A DNA stretch of 64,000 nucleotides from Ulota crispa (Eukaryota; Streptophyta; Bryopsida; Orthotrichales; Orthotrichaceae): the NCBI GenBank assembly GCA_963920765.1, contig OY987244.1, positions 23,664,358 to 23,728,357 on the forward strand. The letters are read 5' to 3'. The translations under genes and the position numbers were made by a program. Of this stretch, positions 62,911-64,000 are shown piece by piece (within the stretch, counting starts at the first letter, position 1; every line of letters starts with the position of its first letter). Below the pieces are notes generated by a model. The model did no database searches. It worked only from the letters and a program-made list of their open reading frames with translations, and was not told where the DNA came from.

Positions 62911-63361
62911 GAATGAAACCCTTATCCAGAAGAGAAGTAAGTTCCTTACGGAGCACCGATAGCTCACCACAAGACATGCTATACAGTGGACTCCAAAGAG
63001 GGTCAACTTCCTTGCCATTTTCTTTTATCAAGCTAATCTTGTGGCCAACACCTAGGCCTTGTAATGGAGGCAGCTATGTAGCTTGTCTTTGATCAAATAA
63101 TGTTAAATGATGATGATAGCTCTTTGGTAGCAGCTTGACCTGGTCAACAGGTTTCTTCAACTAAAGAGCCTTAGTAATATCTACTAGTGATGCTGCAAAG
63201 GTGCAGATTGGCTCTCCTCGAGAGTTTGCTAAATAACGTCTGTAAGTGGTTGCACTCACTACACGGGGGTTTTTGTTTTTGTTTTGACTTAAAACAGCTT
63301 GACATGGCTTTTGTCATTCTTCACTATAAACACAAGTTCTAGTGCTATGGATAAATAAAGA

Positions 63362-63733
63362 TTAGTTGGCAAGGACAATTGTGACACAGCTTTTGTTCAT
63401 CCAACCCCTTCCTAACACTAAGTCATAGCCCATCCAACCCTTAAAAATATAGGCATATCCTACTTCTTGGTGCCCATGGATATCTATTCCAAAACGAGCC
63501 ACTTCACGCACTAAGGTTTCTTTCCCTTCGATACCTAAGATTGTTTGTGGTTTAATTCCAAAGCGCTTAAGTTCAGCTTTTTTTGCAAAATGAAAGCTAA
63601 CTAGGCCATAACATAAACAACCGGTGTCAACAAGGGTGTCGGCAACACTAGTGTGATTTATTATTGAATGTATCGACACAGGAGCAGTAGACATATATTC
63701 CCTGTTGAAATTTTCCCACCCTACATCTTTCAC
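63362..63733 (-). pseudogene. retroviral-type aspartic protease of the chromovirus
   Basis: An open frame of 123 codons containing the active-site triplet in LVDTGCLCYGLVS, and the later flap/hydrophobic segment …GYDLVLGRGWM, which is the usual C-terminal signature of gypsy proteases. Cut off from the RT by stops. Confidence 0.75.
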
Positions 63734-63889
63734 TGAAGCTTGATCAGGCTCCTGCTTGCGACTATAAGCAGGAGCTATTCTTTTCCCGAATATGATTCCG
63801 ATCCTGATTCCACCATACTACTAACATCCCTCTTAGAAGCTGCATTGATAGAGATTTTTAACTTACTAAAAGGCACTTGATCACTCCTA

Positions 63890-63970
63890 GAACAATGGGC
63901 CGGTTTGCAAGGGCAGTTAGCGATGTAGTGTCCCGACGCTCCATATCATACACGCCGTCTCTCTTATCGG
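63890..63970 (-). pseudogene. gag zinc knuckle remnant
   Basis: A CCHC-like run GASGHYIANCPC is readable on the minus strand, with the first Cys shifted out of frame by one base and the second Cys not seen. This is the C-terminal end of gag; the rest is beyond the window edge. Confidence 0.55.
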
Positions 63971-64000
63971 AGTCAAGCAATTTCCTCCAAAGAGACCCAC

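Larger units (their letters stand above)
59943..64000 (-). mobile_element. degenerate Ty3/gypsy chromovirus, 3' part, open at the window edge
   Basis: The order on the minus strand from right to left is gag zinc knuckle, protease, reverse transcriptase, RNase H, integrase, chromodomain, then LTR: the standard Ty3/gypsy order with a C-terminal chromodomain (chromovirus). At least four in-frame stops and one frameshift interrupt it, so it is not functional. The 5' end and first LTR lie beyond base 64000. Confidence 0.9.

Overview
This is a nuclear genome window from a photosynthetic, plant-like eukaryote (streptophyte), with no lineage assigned. The reasons are spliced genes with GT-AG introns, a plastid-targeted YidD protein, a POD1/TAPT1 membrane protein, a mitochondrial-type bL35 protein gene, telo-box motifs (AAACCCTA) beside a ribosomal protein gene, and a chromodomain-bearing Ty3/gypsy retroelement. 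The DNA is AT-rich, and most of the space between genes is DNA transposons and their short derivatives.

Layout. 1-9.6 kb: a possible gene end at the left edge, then repeats (an 11-bp and a 26-27-bp minisatellite, a TA run, two MITEs with TA target duplications). 9.6-16.1 kb: two genes pointing away from each other, plastid YidD (minus) and the Hsp90 co-chaperone AHA1/AHSA1 (plus). 16.1-22.6 kb: no gene; foldback and TTAA-flanked transposons. 23.0-24.7 kb: RPS3 (40S ribosomal protein uS3, minus). 25.8-51.0 kb: a large decayed palindrome. Each arm carries a POD1/TAPT1 gene of 11 exons and 754 codons. The 5,395 bp holding the gene (28161-33555 and 43739-49133) showed no difference wherever I compared the arms, introns included, while the homologous DNA on both sides has clearly diverged and gained different insertions. 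Between the arms lies a small two-exon gene for a predicted secreted or membrane-anchored protein of unknown family. 51.0-53 kb: repeats, including a 143-bp CACTA-type MITE. 54.4-56.7 kb: a mitochondrial bL35 gene. 57-59.6 kb: repeats. 59.7-64.0 kb: the 3' part of a broken chromovirus (minus), running off the window.

The genes are housekeeping or organelle functions and do not form a pathway. The most notable content is structural: the palindrome with its identical gene core; a hAT element whose empty site can be read in the opposite arm; and a family of TTAA-flanked elements with CCC-type ends that look like non-autonomous piggyBac elements, a superfamily not commonly reported in plants. All exon coordinates come from hand splicing; each complete model closes in frame unless stated.
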